Positions 8,062 through 14,999 of a DNA stretch of 39,336 nt are shown one piece after another. The number at the start of each line of letters is the position of its first letter. The stretch's first letter is position 1. Made by a program: the position numbers and the translations under genes. Under the pieces are notes generated by a model. That model saw only the letters and a list, made by a program, of their open reading frames with translations. It had not been told where the DNA came from and made no database searches. Source of the stretch: a virus; IMG/VR virus record IMGVR_UViG_3300027852_000095, positions 1 through 39,336 of that record; one strand, given 5' to 3'.

Positions 8062-9960
8062 TTATTGTGGTGGTTGTGGTAATGCTGCAGGTGGTAAAGG
8101 TTGCCCCAAACTCTGCGATGCTTCTTGCTCCGCTAGTAAAAAGTTTTGATGTTCCTGTGCCAATTTGTCGATTGCTGCTCTCTTTTCTTTGCTTAGTCTC
8201 GCGTATTTACCTCCTTTTCTAAAATCATTGAGTACCTTGAGCCTGACAGTATGATCTTCGTAAGGCTCTGCCAATACTTCAAATTTGCCTTCGTTCTCAA
8301 TGATATTAAGAATATCAATTTTTGCCCCGGTTTCATCTAACGAAGTATAAACTCCGTTTATATCTCCAAACTCTGAATATTCTCTTAACTCTGTCGGGCT
8401 TATCGCACCCTCAGCCTTTAGCCATGTCAAATACTCTTGTCTTTCTTTTCGGCTAGTTGGAACGCCTGAACCCATTCGGATTTTGACTCTCTTTTGTCCG
8501 TAAACATCAGATCCTAGGAATGAATTTACTTCATAAGCCATGTTGTCCCCGGAGATTCCAAGTAGCCTGGGCTCTATGTATTTAACTTTCATCATGTTAA
8601 TTACACATGTAGAAAACTTTGATAATGTCATTTCAAGGGTTATCAGTTCAGGACTTATCATTGAAAAGTCATTCTCTGCAAGACTATCGATTGCAACCCC
8701 GCTTTTCACTCCCCCAGGTCGCCCCATAGACGTATCATGCGAGTTCATGCCATCTTCCATGTCTCTACGTATTCTCATTAACTCCTGGATGATATATGAT
8801 GGTATTGTTGCGCCATTTTCATACGTTGGCTTGAATCCTTTGTTGTAATTAAGAATTTGTCCCGTTGCTTGGTCAAACTTTGCTGACAACTTAGATCCTC
8901 TCGGATTAAGAACCTTACCAGACAAGCTATTTTTATATGAAGAAATCCTGGTTAATGTCTCGTTGTAGTCTTGCTGTAAATCAATTACTTGCTCAATGGC
9001 ACCCTGAGAATGGCTTGTAAAACCTAAATCCTGATATTTACAATTAAATAGCGGTATTTTTGAATCGTACTCTTCAGGGATATTATCATTAAATAGAAGC
9101 TCGTTATCTGTAGAAACAATCATTCTACCTTTTGAATATTTCTTGTTAGGTAACACAAATTTAGTGTAAACATAAACACCTTCACTCTCAACAGATTCAT
9201 CAATCTCACCTTCTAACAATCTTTTGATTTGTTGCTCAACAAGGTCTTTTTCTCCACGTACACCTTTTGCTTCCCGGTCATACTCGTAATATACCTGCTC
9301 AGGGCTTATAAATCGCCTCTCTATGAAGAATCTGCCAAATTTGTTCCGGAACATGTTTAAAGGGCTGACTGTCCTTACTTCGACTTCTCCCACATCTGTA
9401 GCTATAACGTCGTTTCGTTTCTTATCATATATCAATGTATTTGCTTTTGGATTGTAATATGGAAATAAATAACCATTCCCCAATGAAAGCATATAAAGAA
9501 CTGTACGCATAAGAATAGGCTGCATACTATAAAAGTCTTGAGCCATCCACTCGTTTCCTTGGTTGCAATTCTCCCAGAAATGCTCTAAAACTTCTTGAGA
9601 TACCTTTGCAGCATTACGATCTCGCTCTGTTGATGTTGTTGGCTCAACATTAACATTAGCTTTCATCCGAATAAGCCTAGAATACAAAGAACGAAACAAT
9701 GGTAGAATGTAATTACTAACTCTTCTTACATTACTTGCTTTCCGAATACTTTCAATTTCCCAAATAAGACGCTGGTCAAGATCTGACACATTGACATAAT
9801 TTGACTTCATCTCAAGATGATGCTTGCCGTAGAGAAACATAATATTTATCAATGCTTGCTTACGAAACTCTGTGCGGCTCTCATCGATACGCTTAACTTG
9901 TTTCTTCTGCTCGTCTATTATTTCCTTGTCGCCTAATTTGGAAATTATTTCTGGTGGCAT
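8062..9960 (-). CDS. portal protein
   Basis: A 632-residue protein in the position expected for the portal, between terL and the capsid genes. The N-terminal half holds the helical clip/stem-type segment (RRVSNYILPLFRSLYSRLIRMKANVNVEP, then WENCNQGNEW). Residues around 340-420 (IEQVIDLQQDYNETLTRISSYKNSLSGKVLNPRGSKL; MSRPGGVKSG-like loop) match the core of large P22-type portals. The dodecameric portal forms the DNA channel and the terminase docking site. The C-terminus ends in a Pro/Gln-rich tail (LGQPLPPAALPQPPQ). It begins one base after the staple-like gene. Assignment is by architecture, size and synteny. Confidence 0.85.
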   Translation of the reverse strand: MPPEIISKLGDKEIIDEQKKQVKRIDESRTEFRKQALINIMFLYGKHHLEMKSNYVNVSDLDQRLIWEIESIRKASNVRRVSNYILPLFRSLYSRLIRMKANVNVEPTTSTERDRNAAKVSQEVLEHFWENCNQGNEWMAQDFYSMQPILMRTVLYMLSLGNGYLFPYYNPKANTLIYDKKRNDVIATDVGEVEVRTVSPLNMFRNKFGRFFIERRFISPEQVYYEYDREAKGVRGEKDLVEQQIKRLLEGEIDESVESEGVYVYTKFVLPNKKYSKGRMIVSTDNELLFNDNIPEEYDSKIPLFNCKYQDLGFTSHSQGAIEQVIDLQQDYNETLTRISSYKNSLSGKVLNPRGSKLSAKFDQATGQILNYNKGFKPTYENGATIPSYIIQELMRIRRDMEDGMNSHDTSMGRPGGVKSGVAIDSLAENDFSMISPELITLEMTLSKFSTCVINMMKVKYIEPRLLGISGDNMAYEVNSFLGSDVYGQKRVKIRMGSGVPTSRKERQEYLTWLKAEGAISPTELREYSEFGDINGVYTSLDETGAKIDILNIIENEGKFEVLAEPYEDHTVRLKVLNDFRKGGKYARLSKEKRAAIDKLAQEHQNFLLAEQEASQSLGQPLPPAALPQPPQ

Positions 9961-9961
9961 A

Positions 9962-10303
9962 TTATTCCTCGTCTAAACCGTCCTCAATAGCATCTTGAAG
10001 AGTCTCAAAACTTTTAGGTGCTTTCCCGAAATCTATATTCATCAACTCAATATCCATTGAATCATTTTCTTTGATTTCTTTTCCGTCCTTAATTCTTGTT
10101 CTTTGGTTTATTTCTTTGATTCTTAAAGTAACAGGGACGGTGACTGTCTTCCCGACTATTTTAGAGTCAACGTCTTTAAGATCAACGTCATGGATATAAG
10201 CAGTCGGATAACTCATTTTCATCTTCTTTGGCTTCTTAGGCTCAATAGCTCCAACTTCATCAAGCCCATAATCTTCAACTTGTCTTCCTAAATTTAATTT
10301 CAT
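9962..10303 (-). CDS. capsid staple-like small protein
   Basis: This 113-residue beta-rich protein (PTAYIHDVDLKDVDSKIVGKTVTV, LRIKEINQRTRI, DSMDIELMNIDFG) ends in an acidic helix (LQDAIEDGLDEE). The layout, a short basic N-terminus, an OB-like beta core and the phrase pattern around the final strand, resembles small proteins upstream of portals in environmental and Bacteroidales phages that have been described as capsid or scaffold staples. ATGA overlap with the upstream 64-aa gene. The name is tentative. Confidence 0.5.
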   Translation of the reverse strand: MKLNLGRQVEDYGLDEVGAIEPKKPKKMKMSYPTAYIHDVDLKDVDSKIVGKTVTVPVTLRIKEINQRTRIKDGKEIKENDSMDIELMNIDFGKAPKSFETLQDAIEDGLDEE

Positions 10304-10494
10304 AATCCCACCCTATGCCTTATTATTGGTCTGCCTTCGTCGTCATGTTCAATCTCTTCCTCTTCTTTAACAGGGAAAGCCCCTAAATCTGACGGATCAG
10401 GCTTAGGGGCTAATTGAAGAAGAAGTTGATCAACAAGACCTCTTAAATGTTTATTCTCATCTTTTAGGACTTCGCAACACTTGCATTTAAACAT
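10300..10494 (-). CDS. small Cys-motif coiled-coil protein (64 aa)
   Basis: The N-terminus MFKCKCCEVLKDENKHLRGLVDQLLLQL combines a CxCC metal-binding-like motif with a short coiled coil; the C-terminus is acidic and ends RPIIRHRVGL. Short proteins of this shape are frequent next to portal genes in environmental tailed phages. The function is unknown. It is coupled to the next gene by a 4-base overlap. Confidence 0.7.
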   Translation of the reverse strand: MFKCKCCEVLKDENKHLRGLVDQLLLQLAPKPDPSDLGAFPVKEEEEIEHDDEGRPIIRHRVGL

Positions 10495-10508
10495 GTTGAT
10501 CCTTCGTT

Positions 10509-11012
10509 TTATTGATTAACAGTACACGAATTGCTTCCATTGACAACCCATCCAACAGTGTCGTCTTGATACTTAAGTCCACAAGTGTCTCCGGCCGAAT
10601 CCATTTCTACTGAAGTAAATCCCGTTGCTGTAACTGGCGTGATAATAACATTGGCACCACCATCCGTTACAAGGACAAAAGTTACTTCTTGGCCAGGTTC
10701 ACCATTTGCATAAGTTGCATCATTTGTTCCACCATCGCTTAATCCTTGTGTTGTGAAAAGTATAACCCTATCATCCAAATCTAAATCTTTTGATCCTACT
10801 GTGGTGATTGTCGAAGTCTCATTCTTGAAAAGACCCAACAATCTTTGTCCTAAAAAAGTCTTTTGTGCCGATGGACTATATCCATTAATCTCTGTTACGT
10901 CCGAATTTGACCATGATGTAGTCTGTGTTGCTACTGCAGAATAACTGATCCCTGCTGCTGCGAAGATTAATACGAGCACTACGAGTAAAGCTAGAAACTT
11001 GTTTCTTTTCAT
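10509..11012 (-). CDS. signal-peptide protein, capsid-decoration-like beta protein
   Basis: A 167-residue protein with a clear Sec signal peptide (MKRNKFLALLVVLVLIFAAAGISYSA, AxA-type end) and a beta-rich domain with GQEVTFVLVTDGG, NVIITPVTATGFTSVEMDSAGDTCGLKYQDDTVGWVV. That domain resembles small beta-sandwich proteins found beside portal genes in environmental phages, thought to be virion decoration proteins. Two Cys near the C-terminus could form a disulfide if exported. It is the first gene after the terL terminator, preceded by GGGGGAG as ribosome binding site. Whether the hydrophobic start really directs export is unknown. Confidence 0.7.
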   Translation of the reverse strand: MKRNKFLALLVVLVLIFAAAGISYSAVATQTTSWSNSDVTEINGYSPSAQKTFLGQRLLGLFKNETSTITTVGSKDLDLDDRVILFTTQGLSDGGTNDATYANGEPGQEVTFVLVTDGGANVIITPVTATGFTSVEMDSAGDTCGLKYQDDTVGWVVNGSNSCTVNQ

Positions 11013-11025
11013 CTTCTCCCCCTGT

Positions 11026-11041
11026 GTTTAACTATTTAAAC
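11026..11041 (-). promoter_or_regulatory. inverted repeat in the leader of the structural operon
   Basis: GTTTAA and TTAAAC arms separated by 4 bases lie between the terL terminator and the ribosome binding site of the gene starting at 11012. A CATAAT hexamer (11042-11047) sits just upstream and could be a -10 box, though no good -35 is visible. This is the only non-coding stretch before the structural block, so a promoter or operator is expected here. The evidence is weak. Confidence 0.35.
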
Positions 11042-11072
11042 ATTATGTTTATTTTATTAGACGTTATAACCC

Positions 11073-11106
11073 AAAAAAAAGGAACCACCCGGGTGAGTGA
11101 TTCCTT
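11073..11106 (-). terminator. intrinsic terminator after terL
   Basis: On the transcript, AAGGAATCAC (11106-11097) pairs with GTGGTTCCTT (11088-11079), 10 bp with one G.U, an 8-base loop, followed by a run of U from 11080 to 11073. This is a textbook Rho-independent terminator located about 65 bases after the terL stop. It separates the packaging genes from the structural operon. A smaller hairpin (11118-11123 with 11139-11144) lies just before it. Confidence 0.9.
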
Positions 11107-11169
11107 GTATATTTGGGACGCTTAAGACCGCGAATCTAAAGCGTTTCTATTTAATTTTAAACTGGCATT

Positions 11170-12651
11170 TTAATCTTCTCCGATTTGTCTAAACCCTGCC
11201 TCATCTTCTAAATTAACCTCAGCAGTCCCAGGAGTCAAGGTTTTTATTTTTTTTCTTGCTATGTCCTGTTTGACCTTGATCCACCATGCTTTATCTCTCG
11301 TCAACGGCTCTGGTTCTTCAAAGTCTTTTAAATAAAGAAAATCACGTGCCCCCCACACCGCAAGAGCAAGAGAAATAACGCAATCATCGTGAAAAACGTC
11401 ATTTCCTTGATCGTCTTTCCCTATTGGCGCGGCATATCTAAACTTGCCTGAAGGAAGCTTTGTAGCTTCAAATTGGATGAGTTCTTTGATTAGAATATCT
11501 ATTCGCGGTATTTGGATAGATCCCATTTCGATTACAACCTTTAGCTTATCGATAAGATTTTCTTTTGATATCCCGGTGAATTTAACACCCGAAGTATTCT
11601 TTCCTGTTTCTGTCTCTTCGTAATAGACATTACCGCCCATCCTCTCAAGATCTTCTACTATCGGATCCCCGACACCTGTGCTGTCCGGAACAATCAGTGC
11701 GTTATTGTACTCTCGGCTTATCGCAAGAGTTTTTTGCTTCTGGTAGAACCAACTAGCCTTGTTCTCGTTCTCTAATCGTTCAAAATATACAACACATTTA
11801 AGCTCAATGCAGATAACAATAAACACCGTATGATCGACGCTTTTAGCGTAATCGGCTCCCATGACATAGTGAAATCTTGGATCTGCTGGTATTGCAAGAG
11901 GCAAATCATCGTCAACAATGCCTTCCACATTCCGGAACGCTGCGCTTTGAGCCTGTTTTAAAGGTATTCCTCGCCAGATATGTAGATAATCTTCCAGGTT
12001 CTTTACTTTGCAAATATTAGCTTCATGTATCAATACTTCAGGACAATGAGGATTCTCGAAATAATCGATGTGGATATGAAGACAATCTTCGCGATCTGCA
12101 AACTCCACAAACACCGGATCATCAACAACATATCTATTCATTGTGAAAAAGACTTTTGCTCTTCCCTCTCGGATAGTAGGGATCAATATCTTCAAAGTAT
12201 GGCTTGTTATCGCTTGAGCTTCGTCTATCCACAGGATATCAACACCTTCAAGCCCCTTAATCTTGCTAGCACCTTGTTCCCTAAAGCCTTTAAAGGTGAA
12301 AGTCGTTCCTGTCTTTCGGTGGACAAGCCTTGTCTTGTAAACACGGTAATTTAGATTATGCTCTTTTATAAGATCAACGAGCAATGTATACACAGATTCT
12401 TCGATGCTGTCCTGGATCTCACGGCCGCACACTATTCTAAGCTTTTCCGTTTCTCCAAAAACAAGCAACTCTCTTGCTACGCTCTGAGATTTCGCGGATC
12501 CTCTACCGCCCTCAAGCAAGAAATATCTGTAATTATCAAGTTCTGTTATTATGGGATATAATTTAGGTGGGATGTTTAATATTGCTGGCAGCTGCAGTTC
12601 TTCTTCAAGATTTTGGATATCCGTCGTCATACGGTTTCTTTTTAAACTCAT
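11170..12651 (-). CDS. terL: terminase large subunit (PBSX/Terminase_3 type)
   Basis: The packaging motor: an ATPase that drives DNA into the procapsid plus an RNase-H-fold nuclease that cuts it. Visible motifs are Walker A GGRGSAKS (residues 48-55), Walker B DILWIDEAQ (Asp/Glu at 143-144), then the nuclease acidic residues in MGADYAKSVDHTVF, VPDSTGVGDP and HDDCVISLALAVWG. The length of about 493 residues is normal. I use the ATG at 12651; a TTG at 12654 is directly adjacent and a further ATG lies at 12630. The start overlaps the preceding 71-aa gene. A strong intrinsic terminator follows. Confidence 0.95.
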   Translation of the reverse strand: MSLKRNRMTTDIQNLEEELQLPAILNIPPKLYPIITELDNYRYFLLEGGRGSAKSQSVARELLVFGETEKLRIVCGREIQDSIEESVYTLLVDLIKEHNLNYRVYKTRLVHRKTGTTFTFKGFREQGASKIKGLEGVDILWIDEAQAITSHTLKILIPTIREGRAKVFFTMNRYVVDDPVFVEFADREDCLHIHIDYFENPHCPEVLIHEANICKVKNLEDYLHIWRGIPLKQAQSAAFRNVEGIVDDDLPLAIPADPRFHYVMGADYAKSVDHTVFIVICIELKCVVYFERLENENKASWFYQKQKTLAISREYNNALIVPDSTGVGDPIVEDLERMGGNVYYEETETGKNTSGVKFTGISKENLIDKLKVVIEMGSIQIPRIDILIKELIQFEATKLPSGKFRYAAPIGKDDQGNDVFHDDCVISLALAVWGARDFLYLKDFEEPEPLTRDKAWWIKVKQDIARKKIKTLTPGTAEVNLEDEAGFRQIGED

Positions 12652-12820
12652 CAATTTCTTCTTGGGTCATTTCCACCGCATCAAGATAAGGATGTCTCAC
12701 TGTAATCTTCCACATTCGCCCCAAGTTTGACCCAACATAAATTTCACTATCTTTAGACGACACCCTTATTTTTTCACCTTCAATCAATGGTATATGTAAA
12801 CAGGAAAATGAGGGATTCAC
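12605..12820 (-). CDS. small protein between terS and terL (71 aa)
   Basis: It uses a GTG start that overlaps the terS stop (GTGA), and its 3' end overlaps the terL start by 47 bases. It has a beta-rich N-terminal half (IPLIEGEKIRVSSKDSEIYVGSNLGRMWKITV) and an acidic/lysine-rich tail. No family is recognised. The compact overlaps argue that it is real and translated by coupling with the two terminase genes. Confidence 0.65.
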   Translation of the reverse strand: MNPSFSCLHIPLIEGEKIRVSSKDSEIYVGSNLGRMWKITVRHPYLDAVEMTQEEIDEFKKKPYDDGYPKS

Positions 12821-13284
12821 TGCTTCCCAATCTTTGGCTTGAATGGTTTTCCTTTAACGATAATTTGAGGCATCACTGTAACATTAACCGTAGGATCTCT
12901 TCCCTCATCATCTTCAAATAGCCTTAAATATCTACCCAAGAGTTCTTGAGCCTTTAAAGATCCAGTTGAATCAAACTTAAATCTTCCGGTAGGCTTACCA
13001 TCTTTCACAATCTCAACCTTGTCCATACACCGCTCGCCAATGTCCTTTATGTTCCTCAACACATAATTTGACGTAATATCAAGTTTCTTTAGCTTCTTTG
13101 ACAAAAGTTTCTTATAAAAAGCTTGGACATGAGCATAGTCTTTATGATTTAGAAGGCGACTCCCGAGAGCCGATGCTGTCTTTCGACTGTACCCCGCATT
13201 TATTGCGGCCTGCGTCCTGTCTTCTTTCGGATCAGCAGCAAGTTCATAACAAAAAACCTTCTGCATTGTAGTTGGTTCTCTCAT
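12817..13284 (-). CDS. terS: terminase small subunit
   Basis: The N-terminus (TTMQKVFCYELAADPKEDRTQAAINAGYSRKTASALGSRLLNHKDY) is the helix-turn-helix DNA-recognition module of the Terminase_2 family, including the TQAA-x-x-AGYS signature. The C-terminal part holds oligomerisation helices and a tail ending PQIIVKGKPFKPKIGKQ, which would contact the large subunit. I prefer the ATG at 13284 (GAGG upstream), which gives the normal family start; a TTG at 13314 would add 10 residues. Upstream lie the 48-aa gene and the parS-like palindrome. It is followed by a 71-aa gene and terL. Confidence 0.88.
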   Translation of the reverse strand: MREPTTMQKVFCYELAADPKEDRTQAAINAGYSRKTASALGSRLLNHKDYAHVQAFYKKLLSKKLKKLDITSNYVLRNIKDIGERCMDKVEIVKDGKPTGRFKFDSTGSLKAQELLGRYLRLFEDDEGRDPTVNVTVMPQIIVKGKPFKPKIGKQ

Positions 13285-13297
13285 TTTTTTTGCATCC

Positions 13298-13360
13298 TCA
13301 ATTATCTGAATCAATATCTACATCGTCATTTCTTTGAAAATAACTCATCCATCCTTCCAT
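13298..13360 (-). CDS. possible 20-aa leader peptide before terS
   Basis: An ATG at 13360 preceded by GGGGGTG encodes a 20-residue peptide that starts MEGWMSYFQRNDD and stops 14 bases before the preferred terS ATG. Its ribosome binding site is better than that of terS, so it may serve as a translational coupling leader. It is too short to judge on composition. Confidence 0.35.
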   Translation of the reverse strand: MEGWMSYFQRNDDVDIDSDN

Positions 13361-13374
13361 GTGACACCCCCTAA

Positions 13375-13521
13375 TTAATCTACTGCAGGAAATTCTATTT
13401 TACCGGTTAATTTATAATGCTTCTTAAGATCTTTGTAATACTCGTTAATGTTACATTTCCATTCTTTTTTGAGTGTCGTTCGAGCATAATCCTTAAGTTT
13501 CTTTATCATCTTTCCTCGCAT
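13375..13521 (-). CDS. small basic protein upstream of terS (48 aa)
   Basis: Reading the minus strand, ATG at 13521 has an excellent Shine-Dalgarno sequence (AAGGAG) 5 bases upstream. The product is a basic helical protein beginning MRGKMIKKLKDYARTTLKKE and ending KIEFPAVD. It is the first gene after the regulatory region at 13534-13590 and the parS-like palindrome lies in its leader. Basic composition could mean nucleic-acid binding. No family is recognised. Confidence 0.7.
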   Translation of the reverse strand: MRGKMIKKLKDYARTTLKKEWKCNINEYYKDLKKHYKLTGKIEFPAVD

Positions 13522-13533
13522 ATCACTCCTTAC

Positions 13534-13547
13534 GTTTCACGTGAAAC
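13534..13547. promoter_or_regulatory. 14-bp palindrome identical to the bacterial parS core
   Basis: GTTTCACGTGAAAC is a perfect palindrome. It equals the 14-bp parS sequence bound by chromosomal ParB proteins in Streptomyces and the core of the 16-bp Bacillus subtilis parS; the two outer bases here (C and T) differ from the 16-bp form. It lies in the intergenic region before the 48-aa gene, between the candidate -10 box and the ribosome binding site. It may load host ParB, or be a repressor operator that converged on this sequence. No ParA or ParB gene is present in the window. Confidence 0.6.
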
Positions 13548-13556
13548 TATATTGTA

Positions 13557-13590
13557 ATTATATATTAGCACTCTATCTCGTGGAGTGCAA
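13557..13590 (-). promoter_or_regulatory. candidate promoter for the packaging genes with inverted repeat
   Basis: A perfect TATAAT (13557-13562) is followed about 10 bases later by the parS-like palindrome and then the ribosome binding site. The -35 zone is occupied by an inverted repeat, GCACTC and GAGTGC (13568-13573 and 13583-13588), rather than a consensus box; TTGCAC (13585-13590) with 17-bp spacing to an overlapping TAATAT is the best -35/-10 alternative. This arrangement fits a regulated promoter that needs an activator or is covered by a repressor. Confidence 0.55.
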
Positions 13591-13603
13591 TTTATTTTTA
13601 ATT

Positions 13604-14011
13604 TTATGCTTTGTTTATTTCTATTTCAACGCGGGGATTGTCAGGATCGGATTCTACGCTCCACCCACCAGAGCCTATAAGAAACTTCACGTTGTCTTCT
13701 GGTAATATATTAAGCGTTACAAGAGCATCTAAAGCAAACTTCTCTACTTGATGTATAACATTCGGGGCGTCTGATGATGTGTCCTTATAATAATATTTGT
13801 ATGAAACTGTATATTGACCTTCTATTTTGACTATGTTCTTCTCCATTTCCTTCTCAACAAGACGGCAATATTCCTTTTTAACTTTGTTTTTTACATAAAA
13901 ATGTATATTTCTAAACCAGTTCTGGCTAACAAGATGTTTCGTTGACTCCTTTGTCTTTTTCTCGTTAGTCCAATACACTGGTAATGCTAATTTTATGACT
14001 TCTTTAGCCAT
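13604..14011 (-). CDS. rusA: RusA-family Holliday junction resolvase
   Basis: A 135-residue protein with the RusA layout: an N-terminal beta strand ending LPVYWTN, then SYKYYYKDTSSDAPNVIHQVEKFALDALVTLNILPEDNVKFLIG, and a final strand RVEIEI. The acidic residues Asp81, Asp95 and Asp106 fit the conserved metal-binding positions, with the Lys91-Ala-Leu-Asp-Ala-Leu helix. RusA cuts branched DNA and would resolve recombination or replication intermediates before packaging, consistent with its position as the last gene before the terminase block. The start overlaps the end of the zinc-ribbon gene upstream. Confidence 0.85.
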   Translation of the reverse strand: MAKEVIKLALPVYWTNEKKTKESTKHLVSQNWFRNIHFYVKNKVKKEYCRLVEKEMEKNIVKIEGQYTVSYKYYYKDTSSDAPNVIHQVEKFALDALVTLNILPEDNVKFLIGSGGWSVESDPDNPRVEIEINKA

Positions 14012-14343
14012 TCTATAGCCTTCCTCATTAAATCCACATTGTCATTGCGCTCATAATAGTTGCTAGTATGACCATGTCTCATTCCACATTCTTTGCATCT
14101 TGTTTGTAATCCTGTTAAATTGTTCCTTTTTAATCTATGAAAACAACTGCTTTTTTTATATTTCCCACAAATAGGGCATTTTTTACGCAATTTTCCATCT
14201 ATATAGCATTGCTTGCAAGCTAAAGGTTTAAACCTTTTAACAATCCTAATCTCATAAACATATTGTTTATTGCAATATGGACACTCATACATTGCCTGTT
14301 TACACCTTTTATTTGACACCGCTAGCGGACTTATTATTTTCAT
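13993..14343 (-). CDS. multi-CxxC zinc-ribbon protein (116 aa)
   Basis: The start at 14343 has AAGGAGGGAC upstream; a longer frame from 14412 lacks this and runs into the small membrane-peptide gene. The protein contains at least three zinc sites: CPYCNKQY, CKQCYIDGKLRKKCPICGKYKKSSCFHRLKRNN and RCKECGMRHGH. Regions of this style (CPxCG, then basic loop, then CKEC) occur in HNH-type or transcriptional zinc-finger proteins of phages, but no HNH catalytic motif is obvious. It overlaps rusA by 19 bases and probably acts in DNA metabolism or regulation. Confidence 0.75.
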   Translation of the reverse strand: MKIISPLAVSNKRCKQAMYECPYCNKQYVYEIRIVKRFKPLACKQCYIDGKLRKKCPICGKYKKSSCFHRLKRNNLTGLQTRCKECGMRHGHTSNYYERNDNVDLMRKAIEWLKKS

Positions 14344-14348
14344 TAGAT

Positions 14349-14444
14349 TTAGTCCCTCCTTGTCTTGTATCCAGCCCAAAACATTACTACTCCAAAAACA
14401 ATTATTATCCAAACATTGACTGTTATCATTTCATTAAGCATCAT
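14349..14444 (-). CDS. 31-aa single-pass membrane peptide
   Basis: Opens with two consecutive ATG codons at 14444 and 14441. The product has one hydrophobic helix (VWIIIVFGVVMFWAGY) followed by the basic tail KTRRD, so it should insert with the C-terminus in the cytoplasm. Its start overlaps the end of the upstream 30-aa membrane peptide by 11 bases. Too small for family recognition; its stop lies 5 bases before the zinc-ribbon gene, whose ribosome binding site is inside its last codons. Confidence 0.55.
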   Translation of the reverse strand: MMLNEMITVNVWIIIVFGVVMFWAGYKTRRD

Positions 14445-14526
14445 ATATTTCCCGGCTTTCTTTATCCCATTTCTTCCAGAAAATAAGAAGTACAATTGTT
14501 CCTAAAAATATTTTGATTTTATTCAT
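14434..14526 (-). CDS. 30-aa single-pass membrane peptide
   Basis: ATG at 14526 overlaps the stop of the 72-aa gene (ATGA) and has GAGGAAG upstream. The sequence is one hydrophobic helix (IFLGTIVLLIFW) followed by a charged tail (KKWDKESREIYDA). Together with the next gene it forms a pair of overlapping tiny membrane proteins, an arrangement seen in lysis or superinfection-exclusion genes, but no specific family can be named. Confidence 0.6.
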   Translation of the reverse strand: MNKIKIFLGTIVLLIFWKKWDKESREIYDA

Positions 14527-14741
14527 TTAGTTTCTTCCTCTTCTAATAAACTTATTCCGTAATTCATTATTTTTACACATGTTTCTTTTTTATTAGCAAC
14601 ATCAACGGCAATAGCATTAGCAACATCAGCAGTAACATGAACAGACCTAGCAGTATAATTAGCAATGTAAACAGCATCAGTATAAGCAGTAAAAGCAGCG
14701 TCTAACTCTCTTATTACCTCCTCTATCTTTTCTATTGACAT
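14523..14741 (-). CDS. Ala-rich helical protein with degenerate repeats (72 aa)
   Basis: An alanine/valine-rich helix (AAFTAYTDAVYIANYTARSVHVTADVANAIAVDVANKKE) flanked by acidic ends (EKIEEVIRELD and LLEEEETK). The DNA of the central part carries degenerate repeats of the type GCTAC/GCTGTT around AGCA on the plus strand, as in other phage proteins with A-x-x-A-A heptads. Function unknown. It is preceded by AAGGAGAG and overlaps the next gene. Confidence 0.7.
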   Translation of the reverse strand: MSIEKIEEVIRELDAAFTAYTDAVYIANYTARSVHVTADVANAIAVDVANKKETCVKIMNYGISLLEEEETK

Positions 14742-14921
14742 TTATCTGCTCTCCTTAAAGTTAAAAATACATTTTCCAACATACAAAGCCGTTTCTTGCG
14801 TCGGACATAAAGCTATAACAAACCCATTGTCAATAACATGGTAATATTTCCCATCTTTAGATTTTTCAACTTTAACATTATTTCCAAAATCAAATTCAAA
14901 CTCTTTAATATCTAGGCTCAT
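14742..14921 (-). CDS. small conserved-looking protein (59 aa)
   Basis: ATG at 14921 with AAGGATAG 4 bases upstream; the stop is immediately followed by the ATG of the next gene. The product alternates beta-type segments (IKEFEFDFGNNVKVEKSKDGKYYHVIDNG, FVIALCPTQETALYVGKCIFNF). No family recognised. Its leader, including the ribosome binding site, lies inside copy A of the 35-bp repeat that also precedes the Mom-like gene. Confidence 0.7.
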   Translation of the reverse strand: MSLDIKEFEFDFGNNVKVEKSKDGKYYHVIDNGFVIALCPTQETALYVGKCIFNFKESR

Positions 14922-14925
14922 CTCT

Positions 14926-14960
14926 ATCCTTTCACATCATGATTACAGAAATATTTAAAA
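14926..14960 (-). repeat. 35-bp direct repeat, copy A
   Basis: Matches 15642-15676 at 34 of 35 positions (difference at 14931/15647). The repeat carries the last codons of the 44-aa membrane-peptide frame and the AGGAT ribosome binding site. Copy A lies between the Mom-like gene and the 59-aa gene, so the two copies bracket the Mom-like gene. Confidence 0.9.
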
Positions 14961-14999
14961 TAGAACTGTTGGTAATATTTTTCCCATAAAATCTATCCC

